Assembly: GCA_015680685.1 (NCBI GenBank)
Contig: MNCI01029288.1
Coordinates: forward strand, 211,796-236,089
Length of the DNA stretch: 24,294 nt
Direction of reading: 5' to 3'
DNA from: Gnetum montanum
Taxonomy: Eukaryota; Streptophyta; Gnetopsida; Gnetales; Gnetaceae
The translations under genes and the position numbers were made by a program. Of the stretch, positions 19,743 through 24,294 are shown one piece after another. How positions within the stretch are numbered: position 1 is the first letter of the stretch; each line of letters opens with the position of its first letter. The notes below the pieces were generated by a model. The model was not told the origin of the DNA, searched no databases, and was given only the letters and a program-made list of their open reading frames with translations.

Positions 19743-21477
19743 AATGTCCTTAGAACTTCTAAATATTCAAGCATCTCCATAACTTTCTTTGAATGCAAAA
19801 TTATAGGCCTTAGAAAAATCTACAAAGTAGATAAAAATTTTCTTCTATGAACCTTTTGCTCTATCAATAAGATATTTTAAAGTGACATGGTGATCTATAG
19901 TAAAATGTTGTCACTTAAATCCTTACTAGGAAATTGCATGTATCTTATTTTCTTCAACCCATCTTCCAAGAATAGATTCGAGAATAGTGCCCAGAAGCTT
20001 AAAAAAAATATTGCTAATTACAATTAATATATAATTATTTAAATCATTTTTGTCTCCTTTTAAAAAAGTATAACTACTTTATTAATGCACTATTTCTTTT
20101 TCAAACCCACTTGCACAACAAAATTTAATTTCTTCTAATAGCATTCCATACCAATGGCCCTCTTTATTAAAATAAATTTTCATATAAGTTAATTATAGTA
20201 GTAACTTTTCCTGATGCTAATTTTTTATCCTCTATAATATGTCATTAAAAGATGAATAATTTATTATCATTGTTATAAAAATTTTCTATTTTATCATCGT
20301 TATAGAATAAAGTTTGATAAAAAAATTTAAAGATCTTTAAGAGAAATATCATAGTTTATTCTTCTCTTACTTTGAGATGAATGCTAAAAACATCTAGAAT
20401 CCTTCTTTATCATTTTTAATAAAATGTTCTATCTATGTCTAATAAATTCCCTCTTCTTAGCTCAAATCAAATTTTCATATGAATTGATAATCTCTAATGA
20501 CTTTTGAGTCTTTAATAAAATTCTAGTTGTTTTACGTTCTTCATTAAATCATTATTTGTTATTTGTATTTTCACCTTTTGAAATATTTAGAATAACTATA
20601 ATTAGCATTTTTTTAAGAATCACACTTGAATTCCAAACCTTTTGATTTTTTTTTTTTTGAAAATTCTCCTTCATTTTTATAGTTAATAAAAGTGCTTTTT
20701 CCTCCTAGAATATCTAATATGCTATGTAAATGCTAATAACATGAAGTATAAAGGATGATGGTAGGGTTTAGTTATTTCTTCATCTACTTCAAAACACTTG
20801 ATGTTGCTAACATTATCTAGGTTAAAAAGAAGAAAATCAATACTGAAACCACCTAATTTTTGATATTTCTTAATGTCATTTAGAACTAATAGGTTTAATT
20901 CGTATCCCTAATCTAACAAATGTTTTCCTATATGATTAAATTATTTATCTTTATAGCACCAATTCAATTGTGCACTTTTTCCAACTTCTATACTAATTGT
21001 AGCATTAAATTCATGACATATGTAAATTCTTCCTCTCTAAGAAAAATTAAAAATAACCATGCTAAGGAGTTAGAAATAAAAATCTTGTGATAAATATTCT
21101 CATTCATAGAGAGTAGCTTCTCTACATGAAAATTAGTAAAAAACTTTAAAAAAAAACATTTTTGTTGTCATATTTTTAGCCAAATATAATAACTATATTT
21201 ATCTAACTTTTCTATTTGAACTTTCTTATGAATAGAATTTTCAATCAAAACAATTAAACCTCCAAATAGTCTTTCAAAATCTACATTTCTTTTATAAGGA
21301 AAATATAATACAAAAAAAATTAAAATAGAAATCTCTAGAGTCTTCAATTGTCCATGTCTCAGCAACACTAAATATGTCATACTTAATAAAGAAAGATATA
21401 TTATATCATAACTTCACTTTATTTGATATTAATCCATCAATGTTTAAAAATCCATAATTAAAATATTTTATATATTT
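19743..21477 (-). mobile_element. LINE (non-LTR retrotransposon) fragment, EN and RT, cut by LTR elements on both sides
   Basis: A decayed LINE on the minus strand. The endonuclease begins near 21463 with GFLNIDGL, then YDIFSVAETWTIEDSRDF (catalytic Glu in AETW), a GGLIVLIENS stretch and YYIWLKI (to 21168). The endonuclease C-terminal part near 20900-20760 contains ELNLLVLNDIKK, IDFLLFNLDNVSNIKCFEV and YHHP in the place of SDHxP. The reverse transcriptase is at about 20060-19762 with GDKNDLNNY, LLGTILESILGRWVEENKI, TIDHHVTLKYLIDRAKGS and FVDFSKAY (catalytic Asp of motif A). The YxDD part is missing because the fragment stops at LTR E. Its right edge is LTR G. Confidence 0.8.
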
Positions 21478-22314
21478 TGACGAATCATGCATTGTTGAGC
21501 CTCATCTACGGGATCTCGTCGACATAGGGTTTTCTACATTGATGGGTACGCATCGACGTGTCACCCTATCATCACCTATAAATGTGCATCTGCCTACCAC
21601 AATTATGGAATTCTTCTATTTATTATAGCAAAGCTTTTGTAGTTTGTTCTCTCTAGACTTAGAATATTTTTTAAGTGTTCGTAGTAGGAGTTAAAGAAGC
21701 GTACAGATCTTTATTCAAGCGCTGATGTACCTGAGCACCTCAATGTGAACAACAATAAAAACAAGATTTTGTAATCAAACCTTGCAGCACTTGTAATAGA
21801 TTAATGTTTCCCTTATGCATTTATTGCTCATGCACTTAACTCTAATTAATTGTAATTAATTAATTAATATCAATTAAATGACAAACATAAGTGTGACTAT
21901 TTCAAGCATACATTATGCTTAGTAATCTCACTAGCACCTAACACTTGGTAGCCTAGTAGCATTGTAATGTGTTCAAGATGTGTACAAAAAATGGGAACAT
22001 ATGGTTATAGTAGGATTAGTTAAGTGTTAGCTAGTTACTAGATTAATTAAATATTTAATTTACTTTATTTTATTTCTAGCACTGAGGCAAATCAAGTAAA
22101 AAAAATAAAATGATAAAAATCATGTGCCTTAGTGATACTTTACCATACCTTTGTATTTTACAAGTGACACTAGGAAGATAACGATCACATCCTTGATATT
22201 TACTTCCTAGACCCAGTGTACTTGGAGAACTAAAGTCTATATAATTTGACTAGATCACTTAGTAAACGCTAGTAATTCGTATGGTTGGGTGTAGGAACTA
22301 CTCGTTACTCATTG
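21478..22314 (+). repeat. 5' LTR of element G
   Basis: An 837-bp LTR on the plus strand. It starts TGACGAATCATGCATTGTTG and ends GTTACTCATTG, where TCATCA is expected. It aligns with the inverted copies in D and A: 'gatctttattcaagcgctga', 'cctcaatgtg', 'accttgcagcac', 'tgtacaaa.aatgggaac' and 'cgtatggttgggtgtag'. TATAAATG lies at 21577-21584. Its U3 end contains GGGATCTCGTCGACATAGGG and GCATCGACGTG. Confidence 0.85.
21577..21584 (+). promoter_or_regulatory. TATA box in LTR of element G
   Basis: TATAAATG about 100 bp from the LTR start; one base different from the octamer in the other LTRs. Confidence 0.5.
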
Positions 22315-22333
22315 TTGGTGTAGTTTTGTGACA
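22315..22333 (+). promoter_or_regulatory. decayed primer binding site of element G
   Basis: TTGGTGTAGTTTTGTGACA follows the LTR directly and resembles the tRNA-Asp PBS with changes, partly C-to-T. The next bases, 'atgagg', leave little leader compared with elements A and D. Confidence 0.5.
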
Positions 22334-22384
22334 ATGAGGAGGAGGGACTACTTGATGAAGTGATGTAGTGAAAGACCATACCCA

Positions 22385-23200
22385 TTAAAAAGTCTATTTT
22401 CAAATTTTCATCTAAGGTAGACAAAAAGTGGGATTCTTTGAATGAGAAGTTCCAAACTACTTTGAAAATAGTAGAGGAATCTAAGGAGCAAAGTAGTGAT
22501 CATGATCACAGGAGAAGGTAGGAAGCTAAATGTGATCACCAAAAGGGTAAGGGCAAGGCTATTATAGTAGAGGAGGTTGTGGACTTTGAATCAGATGATG
22601 ATGGTGGGTGTAACATATACCACTACAAAATTCTAAGGGATGTTGTTTCATTATGTCATACTTGTAGGAGTTTGAGGTGTATGCTCTAAATCCTAGATTG
22701 ACAAGAAGAAAAGCACCTAGAAGATTACCTTATCCGCAAGGCAACCCTAAGTAGTTCCATCAACAACAAGCCTACTATCTAAGTGGATCTCCACCACAAC
22801 CTTATGAGTAGTACCATCAGTGACAAGCACTCACAGTCATGGGGGATGCCACCACAAATTACCAATAGCCTAATCCATATGGGTACTATGTTTAGTAGCA
22901 CATTTCTCTACATAACTTTTCCAATCATGCTTCATTCCAACATTACTGCTACCCTCTTGAATACTATAGAGTCCAATCTTCAATATCGGAATTCCCATTT
23001 TCTCATTACCCTCCTCACTCATGTACACATGTCCCTCTACCTTCAACTCAATTACCACCTACTCCATTAATGTAGGGTAAAATTCCAACCCAGTTGCAAC
23101 AACATAATGCCATCATGGATGTTAACTTACCATAGGCTCCTCAGCTGAGTGGTTTAGAAAATAAACCCTAAAAGAAACCCTTCTTCTAAACCAATATTTG
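22385..23200 (+). pseudogene. gag C-terminal remnant of element G
   Basis: The plus strand reads VDKKWDSLNEKFQTTLKIVE, aligned with the DDVWSSLDSKIE..LKIVEE part of element A gag. KGKGKAIIVEEVVDFESDDD follows, then the degraded cysteine cluster (22610-22670) where CEIC...GCCP stands in element A. Then comes the Pro/Gln/His-rich tail with sequences for PQPYE and PQSWGMPP equivalents. The PF03732-like core is missing. In-frame TAG stops often stand where element A has CAG (Gln). Confidence 0.65.
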
Positions 23201-23372
23201 TACAAAGTCCTTATAGATACATGTGGCTAATAGCCCTACTTCTCCCTCATCCTCTACATAATCTTTCAAGTCCCCTTCAAACAAATATCCTCTAAAGACA
23301 CACACTATCATCTTAACCCATGTAGTCTCCAATTAAAATAAGGCTACCCACCTTTCCAAGAAAAAAATTAAT

Positions 23373-23561
23373 CACGGAAGCCCCTTAATCTATTTGCAAA
23401 TTACTAGGAATGAGCCATGCAAGGCTCTTCTGGACTTAGGTTTTGGTATGAATTTGATTTCTCATGAGATGTACAAAGCCTGGAACTTGCCTCCTCTCAA
23501 GAAGGGAAACATTCATGGGACAGCAAGAGTAGATACTGGGAAAAGACAACTTGTAAAATAA
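23373..23561 (+). pseudogene. retropepsin (aspartic protease) remnant of element G
   Basis: The plus strand reads HGSPLIYLQITRNEPCKALL, then DLGFGMNLISHEMYKAWNL, PPLKKGNIHG and a TAA at 23559-23561. This is the flap-proximal half of a Ty3/Gypsy protease. The active-site triad D-[ST]-G is D-L-G here (GAC TTA GGT), explained by one C-to-T change from TCA. It shows that relatives of this family had a normal gag-pro order. Confidence 0.7.
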
Positions 23562-23589
23562 TGTATGGTTGAAATTTTGAAAAAGGTAA

Positions 23590-24294
23590 TGGATGATCAA
23601 GATAAAGTTGCGGCAATAATGGTGGAAGACAAGGTTTTAGCAGCAACATGGTGATAAAAGGTGCAACGCAGTAGGGTCTTGTTTTGTGGTAGTGGATGGG
23701 GTGGAAACGACACTAAGGATTGATGAAATGAAAATGTTGAAGTTAATAGGATAGATGCATGTTTTTAAGCACAGAACAGAAACAACGCAAGAAAAAACAG
23801 TGACCAAAACTGAAGCCAATCTGCAACAAACACCGAAGAAACACAAATGGCCATTTCCTACACATAGCAGCATCTCAATGGCAATGGTTAAAGACTAACA
23901 CTTGGGACAAAGAGTTCGGGAGAATTCCATTTACGGAAATTTTAGATTTTGGCTAAGTAAAAATAATAAAATTCATCATTGGGGATCGTGAGAAAAAAAA
24001 CATGCCTGCATCCAGTGGCATCGTTGTAGGTTATACGGTTAACCAGGGAGACCTACACTATTACAGTTACCTTTCTGGTGGACGTTGAAATTATGATGAA
24101 TGTTTGTCTGCGAAGATGAAGGCAACATCAACACGTTATCTTCTTCGGTTAAAACAAGCCAAAGCCGATGCCACTGCCGACGCATACTGTTTCGATGGTG
24201 CTATTAGAAAAAAAAGGAGACGACATTGTTCCNTAAAAATAATAATAATAAATTATTATAGGCTATTGCTTACAAAAAACGATATTTGTAATAT
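23590..24294. other. unassigned right end with retained CpG
   Basis: No gene recognised on either strand. The sequence keeps many CpG dinucleotides (for example the 'gccgatgccactgccgacgc' stretch near 24163), unlike the decayed elements to its left. It has a single N at 24232 and a short (TAA)n tract at about 24237-24254. The minus-strand open stretch 23873-23637 is Cys/Val-rich and looks like a chance ORF. It may be part of a younger element or single-copy DNA. Confidence 0.4.

Larger units (their letters stand above)
21478..23590 (+). mobile_element. LTR retrotransposon G, 5' part, internally deleted and truncated
   Basis: Element of the same family on the plus strand: 5' LTR 21478-22314, decayed PBS 22315-22333, C-terminal gag remnant and a retropepsin remnant ending near 23561. 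Gag residues corresponding to the N-terminal roughly 1.6 kb in element A are absent between PBS and gag, so a large internal deletion is likely. Downstream, RT and later domains were not seen, and similarity to the family stops near 23590. Confidence 0.8.

Noticed and set aside
22783-23070. Plus-strand 95-codon open stretch in element G
   Set aside because: It is an out-of-frame reading of the Pro/Gln-rich gag tail, judged by alignment with element A.
23637-23873. Cys-rich minus-strand ORF that looks like a small secreted protein
   Set aside because: No clear signal peptide, no regular cysteine spacing and no neighbouring signals; likely chance.

Overview
The window looks like a retrotransposon-rich intergenic region of a seed plant, most likely a conifer. 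The clues are a plant CYP74-type P450 pseudogene with a 1.4 kb intron, several decayed Ty3/Gypsy-like LTR elements primed by tRNA-Asp, very low gene density, and heavy CG-to-TG/CA decay. The conifer assignment is an inference. I see no intact protein-coding gene, no tRNA or rRNA gene, and no CRISPR-like array.

Layout. (A) 1-3559: 5' LTR, primer binding site and decayed gag of an LTR element on the minus strand that runs off the left edge; it is the least decayed copy. (B) 3561-6552: a CYP74 (allene oxide synthase / hydroperoxide lyase family) pseudogene. Two exons lie on the minus strand around a 1415-bp intron, but the C-terminal piece with the haem cysteine lies on the plus strand between two single-N positions (3560 and 4190). 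(C/E) 6959-7760 plus 16763-19742: one older LTR element on the plus strand, consisting of a long non-pol ORF ('ORF2'), a PPT-like tract and a 3' LTR. (D) 7761-16762: a 9.0-kb LTR element on the minus strand, with two LTRs, PBS, gag and its own copy of ORF2, nested inside C/E. The ORF2 of C/E resumes on the far side of D, and the flanks look like a decayed 5-bp target duplication. (F) 19743-21477: a decayed LINE (endonuclease plus reverse transcriptase) on the minus strand, ending at an LTR on both sides. (G) 21478 to about 23590: another member of the same LTR family on the plus strand, with LTR, decayed PBS, internally deleted gag and a retropepsin remnant. (H) about 23590-24294: unassigned sequence that keeps more CpG than its surroundings.

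The five LTRs (A, D left, D right, E, G) share TGATGA...TCATCA-type ends, a TATA box and internal motifs, so they form one family or superfamily. The main points of interest are ORF2, a protein between gag and the 3' LTR that is neither gag nor pol and is seen in two independent copies; a LINE that does not read like the usual plant L1; and the CYP74 pseudogene whose last exon is inverted, either by rearrangement or by a scaffolding error.
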